Counted from the first letter of the stretch, positions 25,404 through 34,262 are shown. The stretch: DNA of 64,000 nt from Pseudaquabacterium rugosum (GCF_038066575.1 NZ_JBBUTF010000006.1:62001-126000), one strand, 5' to 3'. A program made the numbers and translations. The notes: generated by a model from the sequence alone, not told the origin.

Positions 25404-26428
25404 CACACGGCCTCCTGCGGCCGGCTGGACGTAGCCTGCGGCGCGGGCGGCACCGCCCCCGGCATCACGCACAACATCTCGTACGCCAGATTGGCCCCCA
25501 GCAGCGCGGTGATCCCGCCGCTGTCGTAGGGTGGCGAGACCTCGACCACGTCGGCGCCCACCAGCGCCAGGCCCTGGGCGCCGCGCACGATCTCGAGCGC
25601 CTGCGGCACGGTCAGGCCGCCGACCTCGGGCGTGCCGGTGCCCGGCGCGCAGGACGGGTCGACGCCGTCGATGTCGAAGCTCAGGTAGACCGGCCCCGCG
25701 CCCATCTGCGCGCGCACCTCGTTCATCAGCGGCGCCAGCGAGCGGCCCCAGCAGTCCTCGACCTGCACCACGCGGAAGCCCTGGCGGCGGCACCAGTCGA
25801 AGTCCTCGGCCGCGTAGCCGGTGCCGCGCAGGCCGATCTGCACCGTGCGCCGCGGATCGATCAGGCCCTCTTCCAGCGCGCGGCGGAAGGTGGTGCCGTG
25901 GGCGATCTTCTGGCCGAACATGGTGTCGTTGACGTCGGCATGGGCGTCGACATGGATCAGGCCGACCGGCCCGTGGCGGCGCGTGATGGCCCTCAGGATG
26001 GGCAGCGTGATGGTGTGGTCGCCGCCGAGGGTGATCGGCCGGCAGCCGGCGTCGACCACCTGGCGCAGGCCGGCCTCGATGCGGGCCACGGCGTCGGCCA
26101 GGTCGTAGGGATTGGTGGCGATGTCGCCGAGATCGGCCACGCGCAGGTGGTCGAAGGGGGCGGCACGGGTGGCCATGTTGTAGGGCCGCAGCAGCACCGA
26201 TTCGGCGCGGATCTGGCGCGGGCCGAAGCGGGTGCCCGCGCGGTGCGAGGTGCCGATGTCCAGCGGCACGCCGAGGAAGCCGACATCGAGCGTGGCCGGA
26301 TCGCTGACCAGCGGCAGCCGCATCATGGTGGCGATGCCGCCGAAGCGCGGCATGTCGTTGCCGCCCAGCGGCTGGTGGCGGGGCGCCGGCGCATCGGACG
26401 CAGGCGCGGTGAAGCAGGAGGGATTCAT
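25403..26428 (-). CDS. Ureohydrolase (agmatinase/guanidinobutyrase-like)
   Basis: A 341-residue manganese- or nickel-dependent ureohydrolase, hydrolysing a guanidino substrate to urea plus an amine. Metal-ligand motifs are intact: GGDHTITLP, HVDAHADV (with the following ND) and SFDIDGVDPSCAPGTGTPEVGG. The N-terminal MPRFGGIATMMRLP is shared with guanidinobutyrase and guanidinopropionase, so agmatine, 4-guanidinobutyrate, 3-guanidinopropionate or guanidine are all possible. The ATG at 26428 is chosen because the open upstream frame crosses the operator palindromes. First gene of the ureohydrolase-permease-NTF2-ALDH operon and divergent from a LysR regulator. Confidence 0.9.
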   Translation of the reverse strand: MNPSCFTAPASDAPAPRHQPLGGNDMPRFGGIATMMRLPLVSDPATLDVGFLGVPLDIGTSHRAGTRFGPRQIRAESVLLRPYNMATRAAPFDHLRVADLGDIATNPYDLADAVARIEAGLRQVVDAGCRPITLGGDHTITLPILRAITRRHGPVGLIHVDAHADVNDTMFGQKIAHGTTFRRALEEGLIDPRRTVQIGLRGTGYAAEDFDWCRRQGFRVVQVEDCWGRSLAPLMNEVRAQMGAGPVYLSFDIDGVDPSCAPGTGTPEVGGLTVPQALEIVRGAQGLALVGADVVEVSPPYDSGGITALLGANLAYEMLCVMPGAVPPAPQATSSRPQEAV

Positions 26429-26528
26429 GTCGGATCCGGGCGATGGGCGGGGAAGACGGCAGGCGCGGCCGGCTCGGGCCTGTTCAGCCGTCGGTGCAGC
26501 GCATGGCCGGCATCTTGCGCAGCCCGGG

Positions 26529-26548
26529 CATCGGCATCCATGCCGATG
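26529..26548. promoter_or_regulatory. Inverted repeat CATCGGCAT-CC-ATGCCGATG
   Basis: Perfect nine-base arms around CC, in the 236-base divergent region between the ureohydrolase operon and the LysR gene. It lies 10 bases from a second, stronger palindrome. Paired sites of this kind are usual for LysR-type regulators (a recognition and an activation site); binding is inferred. Confidence 0.55.
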
Positions 26549-26558
26549 TGCGCATGTC

Positions 26559-26580
26559 CACATCGATCCGGATCGATGTG
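26559..26580. promoter_or_regulatory. 22-base perfect palindrome, probable LysR-type operator
   Basis: CACATCGATCC followed directly by its reverse complement GGATCGATGTG gives a perfect 22-base palindrome between the divergent LysR and ureohydrolase genes, 85 bases before the LysR start. It shares the core ATCG/CGAT with the neighbouring repeat at 26529-26548. It most likely binds the LysR protein. Confidence 0.65.
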
Positions 26581-26664
26581 AAATCGGGTTTGTCCGGGCG
26601 CCGATGCGGGGGACCGCCGACAGCCGATCGCCGACCATCGACCACCGCCCGCACCTGACCCACC

Positions 26665-27600
26665 ATGCTCCAGCTCACCACCGACCTCGACCTGCGGCTG
26701 ATCCGCGTCTTCCTGGCCATCGTCGATGCCGGCGGGCTGTCGGCGGCGCAGGCCACGCTGGAGGTCGGCCAGTCCACGCTCAGCGCCCAGTTGTCGACGC
26801 TGGAGACGCGGCTGGGCTTTCGCCTGTGCGAGCGCGGCCGCGGCGGCTTCCGCCTGACGCCCAAGGGCGAGCGCTTCGAGCCGCTGGCGCGCCAGCTGTG
26901 CGCAACGCTGGCCGACTTCAGCGCCCAGGCGCGCGACATGGACCGGCGGCTGGTCGGCTCGCTGGCCATCGGCCTGATCGGCCATGCGCCGATGGCGCAG
27001 AACCTGCGCGTCGGCCGTGCCATCGCGCGCTTCCGCCAGCGCGACGAGGCGGTGCGCCTGACGCTGCGCGTGGGCGCCCCGGCCGAGCTGGAGGAGCAGC
27101 TGCTGTCAGGCCAGATCCAGCTGGCCATCGGCTACTTCTGGCACCGCGTGCCCAGCCTGGTCTACACGCCGGTGTGCATCGAGCGCCAGATCGCCTGCTG
27201 CGGCGCCAGCCACGCGCTGGCGCCGCAGGCCGCCGCCGGCACGGCCGTCGACGCCCCGGCGCTGGCCGAGGCCTCCTGGGCCTGGCGCAGCTATCCGGTG
27301 GCCGAGGCCCGCGCCGCGCTGCCCGGACGCGGGCCGGCCGGCGCCTCGGCCGTGGCCGACAACATGGAGGCGATGGCGGTGCTGATCCTCTCGGGCCACC
27401 ACCTGGGCTACCTGCCGGAACACGTGGCACGGCCCTACATCGAGGCCGGGCTGATGCACGCACTCAACCCGGGCACGCTGCACTACGACGTCAGCCTGCA
27501 CCTGGTCAGCCGCCGCCGCGGCGCGCAGGACGAGATCACGCGGGCCTTTCTCGACGACCTGCGGGCGGTGCATCTGGAGCCCGAGGCCCGGCCGCGCTGA
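26665..27600 (+). CDS. LysR-type transcriptional regulator
   Basis: A 311-residue LysR regulator. The winged helix-turn-helix spans residues 6-65 (LDLRLIRVFLAIVDAGGLSAAQATLEVGQSTLSAQLSTLETRLGFRLCERG), followed by the effector domain beginning near VGSLAIGLIGHAPMAQN. It is divergent from the ureohydrolase operon, with two inverted repeats between them, so it very probably controls that operon and itself. No other regulator lies close. The GC-rich non-coding stretch before the ATG at 26665 has no clear ribosome site. Confidence 0.9.
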   Translation: MLQLTTDLDLRLIRVFLAIVDAGGLSAAQATLEVGQSTLSAQLSTLETRLGFRLCERGRGGFRLTPKGERFEPLARQLCATLADFSAQARDMDRRLVGSLAIGLIGHAPMAQNLRVGRAIARFRQRDEAVRLTLRVGAPAELEEQLLSGQIQLAIGYFWHRVPSLVYTPVCIERQIACCGASHALAPQAAAGTAVDAPALAEASWAWRSYPVAEARAALPGRGPAGASAVADNMEAMAVLILSGHHLGYLPEHVARPYIEAGLMHALNPGTLHYDVSLHLVSRRRGAQDEITRAFLDDLRAVHLEPEARPR

Positions 27601-27625
27601 AGCGTGCCGACCCGGACGTGCCGGC

Positions 27626-28087
27626 TCAGACCCAGCGCCGCACCCGCGCGCAGTAGGCCTCGTAGTCGGCCCCGAAACGCAGACGCAGGTGCCGCTCCTC
27701 CGGCCGGATCTGGAAGCGCTGGATCCAGGCGACGAAGCCGGCCACCGCCAGCAGCGCGGCCGGCGCGCCCAGGTGCACGGCCCAGGCCGTCAGCAGCAGC
27801 GCCATGCCCACGTACATCGGGTTGCGCGTCCAGCGGTAGATGCCGCCGTCGACCAGCGCGCTGGCACGCTCGGGCCGCAGCGGGTTGACCGTGGTGCGGG
27901 CGCGGCGGAAGGCCCACACGCCGGACAGCTCGATCGCGAGGCCGGCCGCCACCAGGCCGAGGGCCAGCACCGTGCGCGCCTGCGGTGCCGCCTGCAGCAC
28001 CGGCGTCCACAGGCTCAGCCACCAGCCGCCAACGCCCATCGACAAGGCCACCAGCGGTGGCGGGATCTTGAGTTCGAGCCAGGACAT
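27626..28087 (-). CDS. Isoprenylcysteine carboxyl methyltransferase-like membrane protein
   Basis: A 153-residue membrane protein with about four hydrophobic segments and the ICMT/PEMT signature: GGIYRWTRNPMYVGMALLLTAW followed by RPEERHLRLRFGADYEAYCARVRRWV, the C-terminal S-adenosylmethionine-binding part. Bacterial members methylate small or lipid substrates, mostly unknown; many sit next to unrelated genes. The ATG at 28087 is the first methionine before the first membrane segment; the open upstream frame is not membrane-like. It stands on the minus strand 25 bases beyond the LysR stop, convergent with it. Confidence 0.85.
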   Translation of the reverse strand: MSWLELKIPPPLVALSMGVGGWWLSLWTPVLQAAPQARTVLALGLVAAGLAIELSGVWAFRRARTTVNPLRPERASALVDGGIYRWTRNPMYVGMALLLTAWAVHLGAPAALLAVAGFVAWIQRFQIRPEERHLRLRFGADYEAYCARVRRWV

Positions 28088-28207
28088 GGCGCCCCCTTGG
28101 TCTGCCGTGCTCTCGGGGATGAGGGCCGGATCGCGGGCAGTCTGCCATGGCCGGCCCCGGCGCCCGGGGCCACCCGGCCCGCGCACCATCGGCGCGCCAG
28201 CACCCGC

Positions 28208-29971
28208 TCAGCGGCAGCTGAAGCTCGCCGCGCTCTCCACGTCGCCGCTGCCTGAGTAACGCGCCACCTGGGGATACGGGCACAGCGGCCGGCTGCGGTT
28301 GGCCGACCAGCCGGCCGGCAGCTCGGTGTTGACGACGCCGCCGGCATTGCCGGCGCCACGGGCCGTGGCCACTACCGCCTCGGGCGCCCGGCCCTGCTCG
28401 ACCCAGGCCACCAGCGGGCTCAGCAGATCGAACTGGTCGGTCGACGGGCCGCCGCTGCAATGGCCCATGCCGGGCACGCGGTAGAAACGGGCGAAGTCGG
28501 AGGCATCGCCGCCGTGGTTCGCGCGCAGGCCGTCGTACCAGGCCTGGGTGTCGCTGACCGAGAAGATCGCGTCGCTGACGCCGTGGTAGACCAGCACCTT
28601 GGCGCCGCGGGCGCGCACGGCGTCGAGCTTCGTCGGGTTCGGCGGCGTCATGAAGGCCATCGCCGATTCGGTGTAGGTGGCGTTGGTGGCGGTGATCTGG
28701 GCCACCATCTCGTCGACCGAGGCGGTCAGCGCCCAGCTGGCCAGATCGGTGGCCGAGCTGCTGCCGGCCAGCGGCGGCACCTTGAAGATCAGGCCGACGG
28801 CGCCCGAGTCGCGCTCCAGCGGCGCGGTGAACTCCCACGACGCGACACCGCTGGCGCCGTGGCCGGCATCCCACGGGAACGGGGCATAGATCAGCGCGCC
28901 CGCGGTGGTGCGCGGGCCGGCGAAGATCTGCGCCAGCACCGACTTCTGAGCGGTGCTCAGGCAGCTGCCGTCACGGCTGCCGCTGCAGGTGGGCACATCG
29001 GTGGCCAGGTTGAAGGCGGCCTGGCAGGCGGTGGTGTCCTGCACCAGGCCATCGGCCACGCCGTCGAGCGCATCGCACCTGGCCAGCACGGCCGAGGACA
29101 CCAGCGCCCGCTCGGCGGCCGTCCAGGCGGTGGCCAGATTGGCGGCGGTGAGGCTGCCGGGGTCGTCGGAGATGCTGCGGTAGAGCTGCGCACCGGCGAT
29201 GTTGGCCACCGCCGACTTCGGCAGGTTGTAGCCGGGTGCGCCGGCCAGATAACCGTCGTACTGATCGCCATAACGGGCGGCGGCCACCAGGGCGTGGCGC
29301 CCGCCGTTGGAGCAGCCGCCGTAGTACGAGCGGTCCGGCAGCTTGCCGTAGGCCGTGCGGATGACGGTCCTGGCCAGCGGCAGCAGCTTGGCCTCGGCCT
29401 GGTAGCCGTAGTCCAGACGGGCCTGCGGATCGATGCCGAAGGCCGGGCCGCCGACGGTGGCGTTGCTGTGGCCGGCGTCCGAGCTCATCACCGCGAAGCC
29501 CTGGGCCAGTGCGCCGGTCAGCGGGCCGCCGCCGAGTGCGCCGGCCGCGGCCAGCACCGAGCCATCGATGCCGCCGTTGCCCTGGTAGTAATAACGGCCA
29601 TTCCAGGCCTTGGGCAGGCGCAGCTCGAAGCCGATGGCGTAGGACTTGCCGTCGACCGCGCTGGTGCGGCGGTACATCTCGCCGGTCAGGCGGCAGTGCT
29701 CGGGCGAGGTGACGCCACTGACCGCCGTGCCGGCCGCCACCGTGGTGACCGCGCTGATCGTGGTGTCGGCCAGCGTGCCCAGGCGCTCGGCCAGGGTCTC
29801 GCAGCTGCCGCTGAAGGTGGCGGGTTGGGCGGCGGACAGGCGCGGCAAGGTGGTCTCGCCATCGGCACCGCCGCAGCCGGCGAGCGCCGCGACGGTCAGC
29901 ACGGACAGCGGCCAGCGATGCCGCGACAAGGGCGGACGGCACGCAGCGCGGGTTCGAACGGGCACGGACAT
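28208..29971 (-). CDS. Tannase/feruloyl esterase family lipoprotein
   Basis: A 587-residue secreted esterase. The signal peptide ends in a lipobox (VAALAGC, Cys about residue 33), so it is probably a lipoprotein. The nucleophile Ser is in YYGGCSNGGRHALVAAA; the adjacent Cys would pair with the Cys of GMGHCSGG, whose His completes the CS-D-HC motif of this family. The Asp lies in the KVLVYHGVSDAIFSV region. Members hydrolyse galloyl or feruloyl esters, or MHET-like esters. GGAGA precedes the ATG at 29971. It is monocistronic, with an AT-rich inverted repeat upstream that suggests regulated expression. Confidence 0.9.
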   Translation of the reverse strand: MSVPVRTRAACRPPLSRHRWPLSVLTVAALAGCGGADGETTLPRLSAAQPATFSGSCETLAERLGTLADTTISAVTTVAAGTAVSGVTSPEHCRLTGEMYRRTSAVDGKSYAIGFELRLPKAWNGRYYYQGNGGIDGSVLAAAGALGGGPLTGALAQGFAVMSSDAGHSNATVGGPAFGIDPQARLDYGYQAEAKLLPLARTVIRTAYGKLPDRSYYGGCSNGGRHALVAAARYGDQYDGYLAGAPGYNLPKSAVANIAGAQLYRSISDDPGSLTAANLATAWTAAERALVSSAVLARCDALDGVADGLVQDTTACQAAFNLATDVPTCSGSRDGSCLSTAQKSVLAQIFAGPRTTAGALIYAPFPWDAGHGASGVASWEFTAPLERDSGAVGLIFKVPPLAGSSSATDLASWALTASVDEMVAQITATNATYTESAMAFMTPPNPTKLDAVRARGAKVLVYHGVSDAIFSVSDTQAWYDGLRANHGGDASDFARFYRVPGMGHCSGGPSTDQFDLLSPLVAWVEQGRAPEAVVATARGAGNAGGVVNTELPAGWSANRSRPLCPYPQVARYSGSGDVESAASFSCR

Positions 29972-30038
29972 CGGTGTCTCCAGCTGGGGTGAGGACGCCG
30001 CCGGCCGGACCCCCCGGTCCGACAGCGACGCCTCTTTT

Positions 30039-30061
30039 GATTAATGTTATTAACCTTAATC
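30039..30061. promoter_or_regulatory. AT-rich inverted repeat upstream of the tannase gene
   Basis: GATTAAT-GTT-ATTAACC (near-perfect arms) runs on into CTTAATC, so the GATTAA/TTAATC ends also pair. In this very GC-rich DNA such an AT-rich block is striking. It lies 68-90 bases before the tannase start, where an operator or activator site of a MarR- or TetR-like regulator would be expected. No regulator gene is adjacent. Confidence 0.45.
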
Positions 30062-30224
30062 GCCCTGACATTCGAGCGAAAGCCGGGATTTCACCAATCC
30101 GTACATTCATGGGATTCAGCATCAGGCGGCCACGATGCGCCCGCGATCCGAGCCCGGGCCCCAGCCGGAGCACGGCCAGCCGCCTGCCGCTTCGGCGCCA
30201 CAGGCGCGGGCTTCCGGCGCCGCC

Positions 30225-32891
30225 TCAGGGTGGATGCGGGACCGTGGCCGCGAGGGCATCCCGCAGGGCTCGCGCCGCCCCGGCATCGCGGGCCTGCAGC
30301 GCCTGGGCCATGTGCACCAGCGCACCACGGGCCGGCGAGAAGCCCGGGCTGCGCTGCAGCAGACCGAGCAGCGGCGCCTGCACCTGCGCCAGCATGCCCC
30401 TCACATCCGCGGTCGGGTGCACGTGCAGACCGAGCGCCAGATAGTCGTCGCGCACCGCCCACCAGGTGAGCAGATCCGCCGCCACTTCGGCGGGCAGGAC
30501 CGCGGACGGCCGGTCCAGGGCCACGGTGCCCGAGCCCGCCGCCACATCGCCGAACAGCGCCGTCAGGCGCTGCGCACCCGCGGACTCACGCCGGGCGGAC
30601 CAGTCCGTCAACCATCCCGCCAGACGTTCGCGCGGACTGGCCTGCGGCGCATAGGTCACGCGCAAGGCCTGCCAGGCCAGTTGTGGGCGATCATCGGTGT
30701 CCGGTGCCGCATCGCCGGCCAGCGCCCGCAGCGCATCGGCATCGGCCACCACCGAGCCGGCCACGTCCCAGACCGTGGTCAGGCCAGGGGCCTCGGCCGG
30801 CCGCGCTCCGGGCGCCCAGGCATCGCCCTCACGCAGGCGCTGCTGCAGGACAGCCCAGGCGGGCAGTGGCGCGGCATCCGCACCGCCGCCATCGACGCGG
30901 CCGACCAGGCCCAGCACCGGCGTGTCCAGGCTGTGGCTGGCCAGCACGGCCGCCGCGCGGGGGAACACGGTCATCCACGCCTGGACGATGCCCCTCAGGC
31001 TGTCGGTATCCAGTTGGTGCAAGGGCAGCCACTGCACGTACAGCCCGTCCGGCGCCAGCCGCGCACGCACCGCACGGAACTGCTCGACCGTGTAGAGCGC
31101 GGCGGTGCCGCTGCGCCCGGGATGCACGTTGTCGCCGATCACCAGGTCCCAACGCGTGCCGTCGTCGGTGCGCAGGCGGCGCCGGGCGTCGGCCACCTGC
31201 ACCTGCAACCGGTCCTGCTGGGCGCGCTCGGCGGGCTGGGCGAACAGCGGCGCGGCAGCCACCACCTCGGGCAGCAGCTCGACCACCTCGACCCGGGCCT
31301 GCGGATCGGCCGCCGCCGCACGGGCCGTCACACCGGTGCCCAGGCCGATCATCAGCACCCGACGCGGCGCGGCATGCAGCAGCAGCGGCAACGCGGCCTG
31401 CCGGCCATCGACATGGCGGCTGACGTTGTCACCCTCCTGGGCGCGGCGGTTGATCTGCAGGCGACGCACGCCATCGGCATCCTCCAGCACACGGACCTCG
31501 CCCAGCGCGCCTTCGCGCCGCCACAGCACGGCGGTCGACTCATCGGGGCGGGGCAGGTCGGGCGCCAGCGCCACGGCCACGAGCGCGGCCAGGGCCAGTC
31601 CCGCCCAGCCCGCACGCGCCGGCCCGTGGCGCGCCAGCCAGGTCCCCGCCACCAGATAGCCCAGCAGCAGGCAGGCCGCCACGCGGCCGGCGCCGAAGGC
31701 CGGCAAGGCCCACAGGCCGATCAAGGGCGGCGCCAGCGCGGCGCCCGCCGTGTTGCAGCCAAAGACCCGGCCCAGCGACAGACCCCGCCGCTGGGCGGTC
31801 TCGGCCAGATGGCTGAACAGCGCACCCATCGCCGCCGTGGCCGGCGCGAAGGCCAGCCAGGCCGGCCAGGTCTCGGCCGCCAGCGCGGCGGCCAGCGGCT
31901 CGGCGCCACGCGCCTGCAACCAGTGCAGCGCACCGGTCTGCAGCGCATCGGCCTGCGCCAGCACGAGCGCACAGGCCAGCACGCCGGCAGCGGCCAGCAA
32001 CCAGGGCGCACCGCGCAGGCGACCCTCGGCGGCAGGCGCGAACCGCTGCCACAGCACCGCGCCCGCGGCAGTGCCCATCAGGTAACAGGCCAGCAAGGCG
32101 GCCCAGGTGTAGAGCGTGTTCTCGGCCACGCGCGAGAGCACACGCACCGCCAGCACCTCGACGCCGATGCCCAGCAGGCCACTCCAGGCCAGCAGGCCGA
32201 GCAGCGCACGGTCGGCAGGCGCTGTGGCCCGCGCTGTGGCCCGCGCTGCGGATCGACGCTCCGGCAGCGGCACCTGTACGCCGGCCCGGGACCGCCAGAG
32301 CACCAGCCCCGCACAGGCCAGGTTCAACAGCGCACAGCAACGGGCCGTCTGCCGCAGTCCGAGCTCCGGCATCCACCAGCCCACGGCCAGCAGCACGCCG
32401 GCCAGCGCCCCGGCAGTGTTGGCCGCGTACAGGCCGGCCACCTGGCGGCCATCGGCCCCCAGCAGGCGGTCGAGGGCCGGCAACGCCAAGCCCATGGCCA
32501 CGGTGGCCGGCAGCCACAGCAGCGTCAGCACGGCGAAGCCGCCGCCCCATTGCAGCGCCGGCGAGGCCTGCGAACCGAGGGCCTGCAGCAACCAGGGCGC
32601 CACCGCATCGACCCATCCGGGCGACAGCGCGGCCCAGAAGGCGATCAAGAGCTCGCACAGCACATAGGTGCGCAATGGACGCGCGCTGCGCGCCACCCAT
32701 TCGCCGAAGGCCAGCGCACCCAGCGCCAGACCGGCCATGAAGGCGGTGACGACGGCCAGCACCGCGGCCGCCTCATGGCCCAGCAGGATGCCGGCCTGCT
32801 GGGTCCAGGCCATCTGGCAGCCCAGTGCCGAAGCGCCGGAGGCCGCACACACCCCGCGTGCGGTCCAGGCCGGCAGGCCTGACCGCGCCAT
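30225..32891 (-). CDS. Fused membrane/spermidine-synthase-like protein
   Basis: An 888-residue protein. Residues 1 to about 470 hold about 11-13 hydrophobic segments in an MFS-like arrangement (for example GLALPALDRLLGADGRQVAGLYAANTAGALAGVLLA). Then comes a spermidine-synthase-like Rossmann domain with the SAM motif VLMIGLGTGVTARAAA, the acidic VEVVELLPEVV and DLVIGDNVHPG. The last 200 residues are soluble and helical. Such fusions are widespread and of unknown product; they are often not true spermidine synthases. The ATG at 32891 is chosen at the first membrane segment. It follows the 2OG-Fe(II) oxygenase gene by 25 bases, so the two are probably cotranscribed. Confidence 0.82.
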   Translation of the reverse strand: MARSGLPAWTARGVCAASGASALGCQMAWTQQAGILLGHEAAAVLAVVTAFMAGLALGALAFGEWVARSARPLRTYVLCELLIAFWAALSPGWVDAVAPWLLQALGSQASPALQWGGGFAVLTLLWLPATVAMGLALPALDRLLGADGRQVAGLYAANTAGALAGVLLAVGWWMPELGLRQTARCCALLNLACAGLVLWRSRAGVQVPLPERRSAARATARATAPADRALLGLLAWSGLLGIGVEVLAVRVLSRVAENTLYTWAALLACYLMGTAAGAVLWQRFAPAAEGRLRGAPWLLAAAGVLACALVLAQADALQTGALHWLQARGAEPLAAALAAETWPAWLAFAPATAAMGALFSHLAETAQRRGLSLGRVFGCNTAGAALAPPLIGLWALPAFGAGRVAACLLLGYLVAGTWLARHGPARAGWAGLALAALVAVALAPDLPRPDESTAVLWRREGALGEVRVLEDADGVRRLQINRRAQEGDNVSRHVDGRQAALPLLLHAAPRRVLMIGLGTGVTARAAAADPQARVEVVELLPEVVAAAPLFAQPAERAQQDRLQVQVADARRRLRTDDGTRWDLVIGDNVHPGRSGTAALYTVEQFRAVRARLAPDGLYVQWLPLHQLDTDSLRGIVQAWMTVFPRAAAVLASHSLDTPVLGLVGRVDGGGADAAPLPAWAVLQQRLREGDAWAPGARPAEAPGLTTVWDVAGSVVADADALRALAGDAAPDTDDRPQLAWQALRVTYAPQASPRERLAGWLTDWSARRESAGAQRLTALFGDVAAGSGTVALDRPSAVLPAEVAADLLTWWAVRDDYLALGLHVHPTADVRGMLAQVQAPLLGLLQRSPGFSPARGALVHMAQALQARDAGAARALRDALAATVPHPP

Positions 32892-32916
32892 CACGCTCCC
32901 CACGGCCGCGCCGACC

Positions 32917-33570
32917 TCACCCGGCGAAGCTGACGCGGTAGCCCCAGGAGTCCAGGTGCGTCGGGATCGCGTTGAAGGCCAGCGTGATGCGGCGCTCGCC
33001 CGCATTCGGCGGCACGGCGTGCATCAGATAGCTCGGGAACAGCAGCAGGTCCCCCGGCTGCGGCAGCGGGCTGACCCATTTGTCCGAGTGGTAGGCCCCC
33101 GTGTGCGTGGCCGCATGCTCGTTGCGGAAGATGAAGTCCGTGCCACCGGGCGACTTCATGAACACGGTGCAGCTGTCCGGATGGGTCGGCGTCAGGTAGA
33201 GCACGCCGGAGATGAAGCTGTTGGCATGGTTGTGCATCGCCTGCCGGCCACCGGCATCCAGCACATTGACCCACATTTCCTTGAGCGACCAGCCCAGCGT
33301 CTCGCCGAACATCAGCGCGCCGAACGGCGCCAGGTGGCGGGTCAGCAGACCGGCCACCTCGACGTACAGCGGGCTGTCCTGCGGGCGCAGCATCGCCGTA
33401 TGTGACAGGTTGGGCGAGGAGCTGTTGGGCTGCACCGCCTGCGCACTGAAATGCGCGACCAGGGCGGCCACCAGCCCCGGCGGCAGCACACCCGGCACCC
33501 GGGCCACGGGCACCGGGAACAGGCCGTGCACCACCATCGCGGGAGCGCCCGCGCCGACCGGCACAGGCAT
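32917..33570 (-). CDS. Putative 2OG-Fe(II) oxygenase
   Basis: A 217-residue double-stranded beta-helix protein of the putative 2OG-Fe(II) oxygenase family that begins with LFPVPVARV. The metal-binding His appears in GGRQAMHNHANSFISGVLYL, the C-terminal His in LLLFPSYLMHAVPPN and the 2OG-binding Arg in GERRITLAFN; an Asp partner of the first His is not obvious (HNH instead of HxD), common in this family. ATG at 33570 is chosen; a GTG at 33603, just past the PEP-CTERM stop, is an alternative. It lies between the PEP-CTERM gene and the spermidine-synthase-like gene. The substrate is unknown. Confidence 0.75.
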   Translation of the reverse strand: MPVPVGAGAPAMVVHGLFPVPVARVPGVLPPGLVAALVAHFSAQAVQPNSSSPNLSHTAMLRPQDSPLYVEVAGLLTRHLAPFGALMFGETLGWSLKEMWVNVLDAGGRQAMHNHANSFISGVLYLTPTHPDSCTVFMKSPGGTDFIFRNEHAATHTGAYHSDKWVSPLPQPGDLLLFPSYLMHAVPPNAGERRITLAFNAIPTHLDSWGYRVSFAG

Positions 33571-33605
33571 CTCCACCGCTGCGACAGCCTGCTGCGCGTC
33601 CACGC

Positions 33606-34262
33606 TCAGCGGCGGCCGCGACGGGCGTGGGCCAGCGCGCCCAGCATCAGCATGCCGGCCAGCAGCGTGGCGGCGGTGGCGGGCTCGGGCACGGCGGTGA
33701 TCGCGATGTCGTCGAAGGCGGCCACGTTGGCCGCGTTGGCGAAGCTCACCGAGTAGGCGGTGCCGGCGAAGGCCAGGCTGGCCGCGTCGAAGTGGCACAG
33801 CGCGCTGTCGCTGCAGCCCCCGGCCTGGGCGTTGGTGCTCAGGTCGAAACTGGCCAGCAGCGTGCCGGTGGCGCCGGCACCGCTCCAGACCTGCACCCCG
33901 CCGCTGACATCGGCCAGCGACGACCAGGCGAAGTCCACCGAGCCGGTGAAGCCCTTGGCCACGTCCATCACCGCATCGCTGCCCACGATGGTCATCACGC
34001 CCACGGCCGTCGGGGCGTTGCTGAAGTAGGTCCCCAGGCTGTCGTTGGCCAGGGCGATCACGTCGCCGCTGAAGCTCACGCCCAGGTCGGTGCCGGTCAC
34101 GCCGGCCGCGTCGGCGCCGCCCGCGTAGTGCGTCAGCACCGACGAAAAGCTGGTCGCGGTCTCGAAGTCGACGGTGACGTTGGCGGCCTGGGCGGCCAGC
34201 GGCGCGGCCAGCACGAGGGCCGACAGCAGGACTCGGGGCAGAAAGGACGTGGGCGTGTGCAT
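33606..34262 (-). CDS. PEP-CTERM sorting-domain protein
   Basis: A 218-residue exported protein. The signal peptide (LLSALVLAAPLAAQA, cleavage near residue 26) is followed by a beta-rich domain (VTVDFETATSFSSVL, GTDLGVSFSGDVIAL, DIAITAV) and the C-terminal sorting signal VPEPATAATLLAGMLMLGALAHARRGRR: PEP motif, hydrophobic stretch, basic end. Such proteins are processed by an exosortase and often end up in exopolysaccharide matrix; no exosortase lies in this window. GGAG lies 7 bases before the ATG at 34262. It is the first gene of a unit with the 2OG-Fe(II) oxygenase and the spermidine-synthase-like protein. Confidence 0.88.
   Translation of the reverse strand: MHTPTSFLPRVLLSALVLAAPLAAQAANVTVDFETATSFSSVLTHYAGGADAAGVTGTDLGVSFSGDVIALANDSLGTYFSNAPTAVGVMTIVGSDAVMDVAKGFTGSVDFAWSSLADVSGGVQVWSGAGATGTLLASFDLSTNAQAGGCSDSALCHFDAASLAFAGTAYSVSFANAANVAAFDDIAITAVPEPATAATLLAGMLMLGALAHARRGRR

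Noticed and set aside
30225..32891. True spermidine synthase function
   Set aside because: Only the Rossmann SAM-like part is shared; the protein carries a large membrane half, and no polyamine genes adjoin it.
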